Assembly (NCBI GenBank): GCA_027625915.1
Contig: JANTQA010000023.1
Span: 17,174,001 to 17,238,000, forward strand
Length of the DNA stretch: 64,000 bases
Direction of reading: 5' to 3'
Source of the DNA: Anaeramoeba flamelloides
Taxonomy: Eukaryota; Metamonada; Anaeramoebidae
A model generated the notes under the pieces. It was not told the DNA's origin and did not search any database. It saw only the letters and a program-made list of their open reading frames with translations. A program made the translations under genes and the position numbers. This document shows positions 43,709 through 56,175 of this stretch, in pieces; positions within the stretch are counted from its first letter, which is position 1, and each line of letters begins with the position of its first letter.

Positions 43709-46023
43709 TCTACTTTGAACTTTGTTTTTTTTTTTTTTTTTTCGATCAGATCCAGACTGATTTGGTTTTAAAAAAACTCTTGTTCTTTAAATTTACTAAT
43801 AATAATACAATTTATTTTGCATTTTTTATTTAATTTTAAATAGGAAATTTTGAAAATAAATTATGTTTGTTTTTCAAAATTTAATAAATATTAACTCTTT
43901 TTCAAATAAAAGTGCACAAAAAAATTCAAGAATTATTCATAATTGAATCAAGTTAATTGTAGTATCATTATAAAATATAAGAAACTCTTTAAAACATAAA
44001 AAAAAATACTCACTCAACTGAATCTTTAAAAATTATTAAAGCAAAACAATAAAAATTAAAATTAAATAATTTTAAAAATTGATGTTTCCTTTTATATGAA
44101 TTGAGAAATTTCGTTTTGTAAATTGTAAAGAAAAAAAATGATAAAAGCAAGAAAAACCACTGAACAAGTTGAATTTGGAAAAACTTCTTTATATTTTATT
44201 GATAACTCTTTACACGTCAAACTTTGGTTTCTTTAAAGTCTCATTTTAATTATAAAGCCGCAATTCATATGGGTATTTTGTCGGAATTGTTTTTTCATTA
44301 TTTTCAGGTTTTTCTTTGTTTCAGAGATCAATCCAATAATGGTCTTTCTTAATTCCTATATCTCGCTTATTTGAAATCAAACTTAATCTGTTTCCATTTT
44401 TATACTGTCAGATTATTTCCAAATTGATTTCTTCTTATATTGTTTTTTTTTGATTTTCCAACCGTTCAATATCCAAAAATATATAAACAAATAATAAAAA
44501 AATAAACAATTAAAATGAAAATTTCCAATCAGAAATACTCTTCTTAACAATCAAATTCAATAGTATTGATGATTTGAGAGGTGTTCCATTTTGTTAGAAA
44601 AATAGTTTAGTATTTTTAATAATATAGTTTGAATTAACAATAGTAGCCTGATAATTATTTGTATTTTATTTCATAATAATATTTCTTATAACAATAATTT
44701 AGATAAAAAAATGTTTTCTGTTTTTTTATAAGAGCAAATTTTGGTTTTTTGGGTCTTATAACTTAACCTGTATTTGTTCCAAATTCAAGGAGTTGCTTAC
44801 CACTGAATAGGGTATTGTGAAAGTTCACTTCTTTTGATAAAAAAGGCAACAAAAAAAAAAAAAAAAAAAATTCAAAGATCTATTATGACAAAAAAGTCAA
44901 ATAAAAAAAAATGATTAAAAGGATCTCTATTGTTTCATAATTACACAAATTCAACAAGAAGAAAAAAAAATCCAAATTTCAGAAAAAAATAAAATCTTTT
45001 TCTTGTTTTATATATTCTCTATGCTCAAATTTCTTCAATTTAAAACAGATTGTTTTCTTTCGGTACGAAATCATTTAAATTCTATTAAAATAATTTTTTT
45101 TGTTATTTTATAACATTATATTTGATAATTAATCGTTTTATAATTTTTTTTTTTTTTAAAAATAGCTCATTGCTGAAATGAAAGTAAATTCTTTGAGATT
45201 GAAAAAAGTGCAAAAAAAAATACAATTGGAAACATACACTGTTATTTTTAAAAATTATTATTCAGAATAAAATAACTAGAAAATTGATTGTATTTCTTTG
45301 GATTATTCTTTTTGATAAATGAACTCGATTTTCATTATTGTATTTTAGAAATTTATTATACCTCATCTTTGTATTTTTTTTTAATTGATATTATAAACTA
45401 ATAGAAATTGATAAAAATATTTTTACTTTTCAAAAATCATTTTACACATCAAAATAATGGTTGGAAAGTATTCGTTACTAACTAATCTAAAATAATTTGA
45501 ATTTTGTTTTGAATCCGATATTTTATTTAGAATTCTTTCATTATTTTTTTATTTTGTATTATGTTTTGGTAAGGTCAGAATAACAAATAAAATGTAAAAA
45601 TAGTTGGAGAAATTAACAATTATAAAAAGGTAAATAATAATAATTTTAAGTTTTTTAGTAATGTTGTTTCAATTAATTTTAAAAAGGTAAAAAATAAATT
45701 TATTCCCTTCAGGAATTTATCATTTGATAAATTGTAAATCAAATATCCCAAATACACTAATATCTTAAATATTAATTTAATATTTTTTTATTATTCTGTT
45801 TTTTTAAAAGAAATATTCTCACATAATTTATTCCATAGACCCATGCAAAAATTGGTTTCTAATTTTTTTTAAGTGTTCCTTTCATGAACCATAAAACTTT
45901 TATGATGCTTGAGTAAGGGGAAAGATTCTTTTCAAAAAAAAAAAATGATTTTTCCTCTGGTAAAAAATTCAATTTAATATTAAAGTAGTTAAATAAATAC
46001 CTGAAATGGAAAAAATCCCTTGA

Positions 46024-46442
46024 CTAGATTTTTAATTGTGAATATTAGGAAAATTGTTGTGTAATTCCTTTTGTTCAAAATCAAGTCCCCTATGTTAAGA
46101 ATCAAACTTGAAATTATATCTCACCTACTGATTAGAATGATGAATAATGAAATTACACTTGTTCAAAACACCATTCAATCAATCAAAAAACAAGAATAAA
46201 AATTAACATTTTCCAAAATCTTATTAACCTCTATTAAATTCGATTGTTTTTTCAAAAAAAGATGATCTACTCATGCTATCAAACAAATACTTGGGTATTC
46301 TAGAGACACCTACCTTTAAAGAACTTTAGGAAGGTTTATTACCATCTTCATAAAATATTTGGTTATTTATAAAAAGGATTTGATTGAAAATAAAAGAAAC
46401 TATATCAAAATTTTCCTAATATTCGCAATTAAAAATCTTGCC
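46024..46442. repeat. Family E inverted-repeat element (about 420 bp)
   Basis: Left tip AGATTTTTAATTGTGAATAT, right tip its inverse with one or two changes (ATTCGCAATTAAAAATCTT). The interior shares segments with 9821-10583 and 495-1437, for example GAATAAAAATTAACATTTTC-like sequence and its inverse. Confidence 0.7.
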
Positions 46443-46580
46443 CTTCTTGTTTTTCATGTCAGGTATCTTTTTAACTACTATAAATTAAATATGTTTGAGT
46501 TTGTTTGTTTTTTTTTTGTTTTTTGAATATTTATTTTTGATTTTCCAATTTCTGTTTCAATCATGATATATTTTTATTCT

Positions 46581-47160
46581 AAACTACTTTCGAAAAATAA
46601 GGGCCCAGTTTTTCAAATGATACTCAGGAAAACTAATTATATGAGGAACCCTGTAAATAATCATCAATAAACTAGAAGTTGATGGATAATCATCAGAAGA
46701 TTAAATACTAACAAGGTGTCTTCTTTAAAAATTTTTATACGTTGAAAGAAATCTATTTCATTTTTTGTACAAAAAATTGGCTAAAAAAATCATCCAAAAT
46801 TTTACAACATCTGGATATTATCGAATTTTTTTTCGGTTGTAAGAGTAATTTGATTGAGAATTAAATTGAAATTTTTCATCATGTAAAAATATTAAATGTA
46901 AATCAGTGAAGAAAAATTGGCATCTGAAACTAATCGATTGAAGAAACTAACAAACAAAAAAAAATCAAATTGTCATCTGATTGTTTGAAATTTTTTTTTA
47001 TTTTCAAACAATTTTTTAGTCAAAAGTTTGGTTAGTAAATTATGAAGTAGAAAATTTTATTTAAATTACATCATTAATCAACTGCCCAACATCATATTGA
47101 AATCCAATGATTCTAGAACGAGATCTCGAAATTTGGGCCCCTATTTTTCGAATTTAGTTT
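46581..47160. repeat. Family H element with GGGCCC-bearing inverted ends (580 bp)
   Basis: Left end AAACTACTTTCGAAAAATAA followed by GGGCCCA; right end is the inverse, with TGGGCCCCTATTTTTCGAA. The terminal match is about 30 bp with few differences. An internal hairpin around TTGTTTGAAA sits near 46980-47010. It is the only copy in the window and has no open frame. Confidence 0.7.
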
Positions 47161-47794
47161 ATTAGTTTATCATTAAAAACTAGAAATATATGGTCAAAGA
47201 ATCTTAGAAAGGGTATTTGTGGTAGATAAAAATTTTTACGAAAAATTGAAGATTTTGAAAAAAAAAAAAAAAAAAACACAAAATGAAGACATTGACTTTG
47301 AATATGTGTAATCATCCCTGATAAATTAAAATAAAAAGTTAACAAAGATTTATTAGAAAATATGATCTTTTTTTGTTTTGTTAAATTTTCACACATAAAA
47401 ATTTATTAGAACACAGACTATTTTTCATAAAAATATTAGTTAATTACAGATCAACTTTTTTAAAAAGGTAATAATTGACTTTTATTTATTCTCTTGAAAA
47501 AAACTGATAAAATTTTCATTCGAAAAAAGAAAAGAAATATATTAAAATTTAAAAATTACAAATCAATTAAAAGAATTATATTGTATGAAATTTGAAAATT
47601 AGTTAGGTTCATTAGGAGATTTATTTTTAATAAAAAAAATGTTATTGTTGTATGTAAATTCAACTTTTATTCAGATATTACCATTAAAGTTACTTTTAAC
47701 GAATTTTAACATTTGAAAAATAAAATTCGTTCTTTGAAAAAAAAAAATAAAATAAAAAAAAAAAAAAAGGAAAAAAAAGTGGGTAAGAATCTAA

Positions 47795-50700
47795 TTAAAT
47801 AATTTTCTTTCCATTATTGATCATTTCCAAGCAATCAATTTCTGAATTTTGTCTTTTAATCCAATTTTTCGCCTTTTTTACAACTAAATTCCATTCTTCT
47901 CTCTTTTGGGAAAAGAATTTTTCAATAAAGGCAATAATTAATATTGTTGACCAAACATTAATATTTGAAATTTGTGATGGCTTTGAATTTTTAAGGATTT
48001 CAATCCCAATTCCAACCATTTCGGCAAGTTCTTGGGTTAATTCAAAATATCCTTTTGCTGATTGAAGATCAACAATATCTTCAAGGGTGCAAGAAATTGT
48101 TCTCAAAGGTTCCTCCTCCTCCTCCTCCTCCTCCGACTCTTCTTCATCGTCATCGTCATCATCATCATCACTTGATCCAGTTTCATTTGATTCTAAGCCG
48201 AATAATTCTTCTTTTTGTAATTTTTGCTCTGAAAAAATTTCTTCCATTTCTTTTTCTTCTTCCATTTCTTCCATTTCTTCTTCTTGTTTAAATTGGATAT
48301 TATCATTCTTTTCAATATTTTGAAAAACAAAAGTATTCGACGATGGTTGATTTTGTTGTTTTGATATTCCGCCCAATGTGCTATCGAAAGATGTATTTGT
48401 CATTCCGCTGAATGTGCTGTTCGAAGATGTCTTTGACATTGAGCTGAACGACGAAAAATTGTTTGTTTGTGGTTGAAATAATTTCTGTTCTTGTTCTTCA
48501 AATATTGGTTTTTTTCTTTCTTTTTTTTTCTTTTTTCTTCCAAAGAAACTTTTTTTTGATTTTTGAACTTGTTTTTTTTCCTTTTCTTTAACAATAATTT
48601 CTTTTACTTTTTCTTTTTCCATTTGTTTTTCTTGTTGTGGTTTTTTTTCTTCTTCTTGTTTTTGTCGTCTCCGTTGTGATTTTCTTTGTCGTTGTTGTTT
48701 TTGTTGCTGTTGCTGTTGTTGCTGTTGCTGCTGTTGCTGCTGCTGCTGTTGTTGTTGTTTTTGTTGTTGTTGTTGGTTTTGTGTTATTTTTGGTTTTGTT
48801 TGATTTGACTTTTTTTTTTTCTTTCCACCACCTCTTTTTCCGCCAGTTGTAGGCTTTGGAGGAGATTTAATTTTTTTGTCTTTTTTCTCTACTTTTTTCG
48901 TGTTTTGGGTTTTGGAAGAAAAAAGTAAATTATTTAATCTACTAAATTCTTCTTCATTTTCCTTTTTAGTATTTTTAGATGATTTGCTACTTATCGGAAT
49001 CTGCATTGGTATCTTTTTTGTCACCATTTCTTTATTATCTTTCTTTTGGACAATTTCGTCTGTAACTGCAATAAATGATGTGTGTTCCGAAATGATATTG
49101 TATTTCAAACTTAAAGCAATTATTTCGTTTGTAATATCAATATTAGGCCTCACCTTTCCATCATTTTGATGGAAACTTGAAGTTAAGTTATCAATTTCAG
49201 TTAGCATTCTCTTTGCTGCCAAGGAATGAAACATTGAAGAATTAACTGCCTTTGAAATATGGATTTTAATTTTAAATTCAACTGATCCGTTTGGCCCTTC
49301 GCCACCAAGTGTGACAGATCCTTTTTCTGCCTTTTCAAACAGTGCAAATAATATGAAACGAGATCCTGAAAACAAAGGTGGAAATCTATTAGGTATTAAC
49401 ATAGTCGGATGATTCACCCCACTCCAATGGACATACATGTTTGTGATCGATGCTTGAAGTGCCTTGTTTAACTGACGTAGTACTTTTGATTTTAAGTTTT
49501 GATCATCATGAATCATTTCAAAGTCTCCTCTTCCTGCCTGTGCGACACCCTCGACTAAGGCTTTTGATGCATCTTGGCCAATGCCAAAAGTAAATACTTT
49601 TGTTGTATTTGATTCAGATCTATAATGAAAAATAAAATTGTAATAAATAGAAATTATTTGGAAATAAGAAATCCTCAAAGTAAGTTCAGATTTAAAAAAA
49701 TCATCTTTAGACTGTTTTAATATTTTTCGCAAATCCTCTTTTTTTTTTTTTTTTTTTTTTTTTCAGGTTTTGTAATTTAATTACTAGTTTATAAATTAAA
49801 AATTATGTTTTAATTGACTAAATATGAATGAAACGTTTCTTCTTCTTCTATCATTTTTTTTTTTTTTCTTATTCCGATTTCCATTTTAAAGTTTTACTAT
49901 CGATTTTAAAGAAAGTGGGTACTGACTTTACAAAAAATATTTGTTTTATTTTAGAGTCCTATTTTAACTAATCTTTTTTCATAAAGTAGAAATTTTAGAT
50001 TTTTATAGAATTGTATAAAAACTACCAACTAAATATTGAACTGCAAAAAATTTGAATAAATTTTTCGCCAAAAGTAATAGTTAAAAAAAAAAAAAAAAAC
50101 AGTACAAAATTTAACTACATTTTGTTTTTGTATCATTAATACTAAACTAAAATTCAATATGTTGGACTCAGTTAAAACCATTAATAATAATATACTTTTA
50201 TTTGAAAATTGGAATTTAATTTAATTTTTCCAAATATTTAAAATCATTTTTTTTTTTTTGTTTTTTATTTTGATTTCTTTTTTACCATTATGTTATTTAG
50301 TTTATTACCTGGGATCGAAAAAAGTTTTTTTTGAATGATTGATATTAGGTAAAGTTGAATTCTTTTAAATTGAGAAAAATACAAATAAAATTTGTCAAAT
50401 TATCCAACCTTTTGATCAATCAATATTCCTAAAAGAATTTAAACAAATTTACAAATACAATTATTTTGTTTCGCCCATCTTGGAAAATTTTTTGTCTAAA
50501 GAAGTTTTTTTTTTTATTTCCATTTTATAATTATTTATTTTTCCGTTTTGTGGATATTATAAATTCTAAATAATTGTTTACATTTCAATTAACTAGTGGA
50601 TCTAATTTAGTTTTTTCTTCAATTATAATTTATGTGAAAAGATTTTTTTTTCAAAAATTGTATTTTGGTTTGTGAAAAATTTTGAATTGGAGTTTACTTT

Positions 50701-53056
50701 CATCTGGAAAATAATTTTATTTTTAAAACTTTATTTTTTTTTATACTTTTTTGAAAGTAATTTAATGAATTTTGCAAACGTTCATTTTAATTATTATATT
50801 AATTGGTAAAGTGTTCTCTATTATTTAAAGATTAGTTGAAGATGCTTTTCATTGCCCTATATTTTGAAAATTTCCAATTTCGATTTTATTTAAAGTAATT
50901 TATAATAGTAAGCTATTTTTTAAACCACATATAAAAGGTTTAAATTGTGAGATACCAAAAGGAAAAGTCAAATGAGTAATTTTAAAAAATATGCTTTGAA
51001 AGGTCTTTACAGACTTTTTTTGTAAAATACACACTACTGCTTTAAAGAATAACCCAAATTATAAATTTAATTTTATACTTTGTTTTCACCACAATTATAA
51101 AAATTTCGGATGAATTTTTATCATCAAAAAAACCAACAATAAATCCTAATTAAATGTGGTATTGGTTTCTTAAAGTTCTAATATTCAAAAGAAATTCTAA
51201 AAATAAAGGATCAAATTCGTAAATGTATCTCAAAAAATAGAGTAAATGTATGAAATATTGTTATCATTAAAAAAACAAAAAAATTCATCTAATGTGATAA
51301 AAAATTATGAAAAAATTGCAACAAAGTTCATTCATATTTTAAATTTTACAGAAAATCTCAAGAGGTTTACTTTCAAAATTGATTTGTACTTTGGTATATT
51401 ATTGGGTAATTAAATTGGATGTTGCCTTGGAACAAGAAGAAAAAAATCACGGATTATAGTTGTTGTACAGGCATTATTTTGATCATTGTACAAAAACAAC
51501 AAATAAATTTTAAGATTTTAACGATTCTGTTTCGACTTGTCCTGATTTAAATCCAATAAATCTGAAGTCGAACATAAAAGTAATTTTCTTCAAATAGTCA
51601 ATTCCATATCGATCATAAAATGACTGGATTAAAGAACTTTGAATTTTAAAAAAGAAATCAAACGGAAAACTTACCGAACTTTTTCAATTATTTTGTTGGT
51701 ATTAAAAACTTCACCGTCAGTTAATAAAAAGATTTGTCTGGCGTACCCACGTTTCGCTGGCTTTCTAAAAATTGTTGTTAAGGGGCTTAAAATATTTGTA
51801 CCGCCAAGATCTGCCTTCATTTCTTTGGAATATTGCTTGGCCTTTTTGAGAGATTCATCATTATATTGTGTGCTTTCTTGAAATAAAGCGCGTTGTCTTG
51901 ATCCAAAGCCAATGATATTAAAGAGGCATGTGTCTGGCAAGGAATGTAAAAAGAGTTTCATCATACTTTTAACACTGTCCATCCTCTTCCCACGCATTGA
52001 TCCACTACGGTCGATTAAGAAAATAATTTCAGTTTTCACCTCGCTCTCCTCCAAGTCTGGGTAAAATGTGATCATGGCACACATTTTTTCGTTTTCGGGC
52101 GCGTTTTCGTTGATGCCAATTTGCACGCCTGGCTTGTGTGGTCTCGATAACTCAATGAGTAAGACAACATCCTTGCCAAATTCTTCCTTTTTGGGTCTAA
52201 TCGTGACACTTGCAAACTTTTTATTCAGCTTTGGGGCGATCTCATGGGACGAAGATTTTATTTTCTTGATCCTTGTTCTCATGTTGAAGGTGAAATTATA
52301 GACCGTTCCGTATGGTACTTGGTCCATTTTTTTCATATTGTTGATCGACTCCAGGATGTCTTTTTCCTTTGGCTGCAATTCTGTGGTTTCCTTTTTTTCC
52401 ATGTCCTCGATCCACACGGGGGAAACTGCTTGTGGTAAAACAAACCTAATGGCCTTGTTTGTCTCCATGGAAAGTAGTGTCACGTATCGAAGGGTAACAA
52501 CACAAAACGCCTTTGGCTGTAAATTACCAACATTCATCGTGAAGATGTTTCGGTGATCTTGCTCCATCTTGATGGCAGTTTTCCCTTCTTTGATCGATTC
52601 CTCATAAATTTCTTTTGCACGCTGCTTTTCTTCTAATTTGCCTACCAACTTTTTTCCCTTCATAAAGACTTCGAAAGACGTAACTGCGCTTTGGGAGTCT
52701 ATTGGTAATTTGTTATTTGTTGTTTGTAATTTGTTTTTTTTTTTTGTATTTTGTTTTTATTTTTAGTAAATTTTGGGAAAATCAAAAAGAAGAAAAATTT
52801 TTTCATAAAGTAAGAAAAAAAAAAAGTTTAAATTTGACACTCGATTTTTTTTTTGTGTTTTTGTAAGGACTCCTAAAATCAATGTCTTACCTAAAGGAAA
52901 CATAAAAATTGTTTCAATTGGTTCTTCGCTTGTGTTTTGGTATTTTTGTGAGATCGTTACTTCAGCAGTAAAATCTTTAATATTAGAAGTGACAGATATT
53001 CCTTTTAAAGGAACAGGGTTGTCATTGTTTTTGTTTCTTAATCCGGGTCCAACCAT
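47795..53056 (-). CDS. VIT-VWA protein with VWA5A/PARP4-like C-terminus
   Basis: Three exons read downwards: 53056-52891, 52698-51675 and 49619-47795, giving 1004 residues; joins keep frame. A VIT domain spans about 14-140 (YQNTSEEPIETIFMFPL, then DSQSAVTSFEVFMKGKKLVG). A VWA domain spans about 278-455 with metal-site motif DRSGSM near 284 and TDGEVF later. Residues about 675-715 are polyglutamine, flanked by Lys-rich stretches; about 880-905 are Asp/Glu. The last 100 residues (LEDIVDLQSAKGYFELT, then WSTILIIAFIEKFF and WNLVVKKAKNWIK) match the C-terminal module of VWA5A and of the vault-binding end of PARP4. VIT-VWA proteins are intracellular or secreted protein-interaction factors; no signal peptide is seen, so I infer cytoplasmic. 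Introns are 192 and 2055 nt. No catalytic domain is present. Confidence 0.88.
50143..50696 (+). repeat. Family C inverted-repeat element in an intron
   Basis: Tips TAAACTAAAATTCAATATGT and the near-inverse AATTTTGAATTGGAGTTTA. Interior carries TTTTGATCAATCAATATTCC, the family C core with changes. Confidence 0.65.
51123..51490. repeat. Family A element in an intron, one tip missing
   Basis: Follows the left half of the 24 kb dimer closely (GTATTGGTTTCTTAAAGTTC, then AATTGGATGTTGCCTTGGAA) and ends ATTATTTTGATCATTGTA, the family A tip. The opposite tip is absent. Confidence 0.75.
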
Positions 53057-53127
53057 TGTTTTGGAAAAGTTATGAAATAGATTTTATGGATTGTGAAAAA
53101 AATGATAGTTTTTTTCCTAATTTGATC

Positions 53128-53337
53128 TTAAAACACAAAAAAGGGTTTGTTAAGCAACCGTTTGGTGACTTTTAGGTTGACACAATAAAAATTGGTAATT
53201 AAATGAATACATTTTTCTTTTTGAATTTTATTTGGCAAAACAAAGACTAAAAATTCATGGTTTTTGGTTATAAAAGAACCGTAATGTTCAAATTTTAAAG
53301 TTAAATCGTGTTTTGGCAATGTTATAAAATTTTGCAT
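53128..53337 (-). CDS. Possible 69-residue small ORF upstream of the VIT-VWA gene
   Basis: An ATG-started frame on the same strand as the VIT-VWA gene, ending 71 bp before its start codon. Residues such as MQNFITLPKHDLTLKFEHYG and NKIQKEKCIHLITNFYC look more protein-like than background. It could be an independent small gene or an upstream ORF in the leader. Not recognised; chance cannot be excluded. Confidence 0.25.
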   Translation of the reverse strand: MQNFITLPKHDLTLKFEHYGSFITKNHEFLVFVLPNKIQKEKCIHLITNFYCVNLKVTKRLLNKPFFVF

Positions 53338-54164
53338 TTAGTTTTCAAAATCTTTTTGGATATTTCGTCTTTCTTATTTAGGATTTTGGGAACAGAGAGT
53401 TTTCTTGAAAGGGTATTACAATTCCAATAAAATTGAAAATTAGAACTACTTTCTCAATCTAAATACTTGAATGAATTTAATTGGTTAAAAATATTATCTC
53501 TTTAAGAGAGTGGAAAATATTTCTCAAGTTTGTAATTAGTTTTCCTCTTCAGATGAAAGTTAAATTTCTCAGAGTTTTTGTATGCAAACTAATCTTAAAA
53601 TTACTAAATTTATTTTCCTTGCTCTTATTGCCATTTATACTTGTAAAATCTCAAAAACCCTTTCCTTCTCATCGTTAACCTAACCAAAATATTTTCCTCT
53701 TTTTGAAAATATTATTTTTGTCCAAATAATCAAGACTTGGACATCAAAAAGACGATTAATAAATATCTAACATAGAACCTTCTTTTATTTTGGTATTAAA
53801 ATCATAAGTCAAAATAAATACTGTCTTTTAACCAATTAAAAAATGACAATTTTTCTTAGAGTTTCTCAGAAATATAACAGCTATTATTTTTGGCAAAACT
53901 TCAAGATCTTGAAAAAATTAATTCGAAATGACTTCCACAACTAATATGGTTATTATTGTTTATTTTCGAATAAAAAAAAACAATAAATTTTATCTCCAAG
54001 TTTCAAAAATAAAGTGATTCAAATTAATAAAACTCAATATTATAATGATCAAATGATCTTGTGAAGATCTTGATTTTTTCGTTGATTAAAGGCAGAATCA
54101 TAAAGTGAAATTTTGTTTTCTGAAATGGAAAAAAACTTTTTTGTAATTTTTATGCGGGCCTAAC

Positions 54165-54362
54165 ACCGATCAAAAACCAACCAACCTATGAGGTACAATC
54201 GATCTCCAAAAATCAACAACTAAAGATGAGGACATTTTTAGAAAAAAGCGCCAAAGAGCGACACTCAATTTCCAATTGAAATGGTTTAGAATATACAATA
54301 TTGAAAACAACTATGTCTGTTTTGAAGTTTTGGTCTTTGGCGCTTTTTGAGATCTCGGTGAT
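54165..54362. repeat. Decayed inverted-repeat element
   Basis: AAAAAGCGCCAAAGA near 54244 recurs inverted near 54337-54352, and ACCGATC near the left end faces GATCTCGGT at the right. The match breaks in between. Probably an old MITE. Confidence 0.45.
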
Positions 54363-55771
54363 TTTTTTTTTCTTTTTTTTCATTTTTTCGAATGTGGATT
54401 ATTTTTATCGTTAGAATATTACATAATCCTTACTTGGTCAAATTTATAGGGTTGCAATATAACCACAAATCATATTAAATCGTATTAAATTGATTGTGAA
54501 ATTCAAGAAAGCAATTTGTTTTAAATTAAAGAAATTTAACCTCATTTGTTAATAGAAAATGAGAAAAGATGAATTTTTTTTTTTTTAAATTTTGATTTTT
54601 TGGAATAGAAAACTCTTTTATTTTTCTTTTTATTTGTTGAATTTTTTGTAAAAGATGATCCTATGAAATTTTTTTTTTTTGTTATTTGATCTTTTGTCAG
54701 TCAAAAGAAGGGATATTTCACAATACCCTTTTATGGTCTCAGGCCATCCCTTGAGTATGGAGTAAATTCACTGTAAATGATTTGACCCTTAAGACAATAT
54801 TTAGATTAATATTTGATAAATCTGAAATAAAAAATTTATTTTCTAAATTGGACAATTAACAATAGGGAGAAATTGATTGATTTTTCGCACCAAAAATTTA
54901 ACTTCTCATCTTGATGAATCACACAAATTAGAAGTTACAAAGAACTGTGGCTCATTGTTAAGGTTTCTGTTACCATGCCCTTTCTTCAATTTTGTAAAAG
55001 ATTGGAAAATTCAACCAAATTTTTGTTATATTTTTGGTTCTTTTCTATATATTTTTATAGTTTAACTTGGTGAAAATATAAATATATGGAAATACTATTT
55101 GCCAAGAACTGTTTTATAACTCAAAAAAACAAGGTTTTTCAAAAATAGAAATTGAATATAAATATTTATAATTTTTTAAATATACTCTTTATTAAATTAG
55201 ATGACTACTTTCTGATAATTGAGCTATCTCACTTGTGACTGGAATTCTTGTAATAACTTTATAATACATTAAAGAACAATTCACTCTCATATAACCTTTT
55301 AATTCATCAAAATCAAATATGAATAGGGCAGTTTTAGAGATCAAATATTTTTTTTTTTCATTTTAAGTTGAAATTTTTCTGTTTTTTTATTAAACCTTTA
55401 AAGGGTTTCAGTTATATGAATAAAAAAAAAGAGATATTTTCTTCGATTCAGCCAGGGAAACCAAAAAAAAAACAATTTAAAGAAGAAAAGAGTAAAAAGA
55501 TATCAGTTTTGAGGGGTTATGAGATCAAATAAAGAGGAAGGTAACTGTATATATGTCAAAAATTAGTCACAAGTCTCTTGTTATTAACATTTTATTAACC
55601 CCTTGTAATTTTTTACTTTTCAAAACCATTTCTTAACAGCTTTTCATTATACACTCTAAATTCATATTTTTCTTATATTGAACTTTTTTTTTCTCTCGAA
55701 TTTAAAAAATAGTAAACCCAAAATAAAAATAAAAATAACATTCTAACAAACAAGAGTAACAATAATACCAA

Positions 55772-55945
55772 ATGACTGGGCTTCCAAACCCAATTCAAAT
55801 AATTCAAACACTATCTTTTAAAAGATACAAGAACCTCCACAATAGTAGAAACAGAAGCAATTGTAACAGCATAATCAACAAGAATGTTGACGACAGTATA
55901 ACCAAAAATATTAATACTACCCTAATAAAAACTGTTTTTTTATAA
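55772..55945 (+). CDS. Possible 57-residue ORF, Asn-rich
   Basis: ATG to TAA, preceded by the A-rich leader typical of the genes here (AATAATACCAA before the ATG) and by a pyrimidine-rich tract. The translation starts MTGLPNPIQIIQTLSFKRYK and continues with Asn/Ser/Lys-rich sequence ending LIKTVFL. The composition is coding-like, but no family is recognised. Its last codons run into the TTATAA-rich patch. It may be a complete small gene or a first exon. Confidence 0.3.
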   Translation: MTGLPNPIQIIQTLSFKRYKNLHNSRNRSNCNSIINKNVDDSITKNINTTLIKTVFL

Positions 55946-56175
55946 CATGTTATAAAGGGTGTTGTAAAGGTATTATTAAAAGTTTAAAATGTTATAAAAT
56001 TTTATAATAAAAACTTTTATAACATAACTGTTTGTTATAAAATGTGCTATAAAATTTGTAACATCTCATAAGCCCGTTATAAGAATATTTTTTCAAAAAA
56101 TATTGAAAAAATCATCATGTAAAAGGAAATTTTGTTATAGAAATGTTATATAGATGTTATAAAAAAAGTTTTTTA
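55940..56175. repeat. TTATAA/TGTTATAAAA-rich patch
   Basis: The motif GTTATA (or its inverse) occurs more than ten times in about 235 bp, in both orientations, so the stretch could fold extensively. Period is irregular. I cannot assign it to an element. Confidence 0.55.

Larger units (their letters stand above)
43709..47794. other. 4.1 kb intergenic stretch between convergent genes
   Basis: Holds family E (46024-46442) and family H (46581-47160) elements side by side. The first 2.3 kb is AT-rich with homopolymers and no structure I can name. No gene seen. Confidence 0.6.
49620..51674 (-). other. 2.1 kb intron 2 of the VIT-VWA gene
   Basis: Donor GTAAGT, acceptor TTATAG. Nearly half is two elements, family C (50143-50696) and family A (51123-51490). 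It falls within the VWA coding region. Confidence 0.85.

Noticed and set aside
48055-48852. Plus-strand frames rich in Ser, Pro/His and Val/Ala
   Set aside because: They are the antisense of acidic and polyglutamine codon tracts of the VIT-VWA gene.
54877-55065. Plus-strand frame with NLTSHLDESHKLEVTKNCG
   Set aside because: No ATG; somewhat protein-like, but no splice acceptor placed it in a gene.
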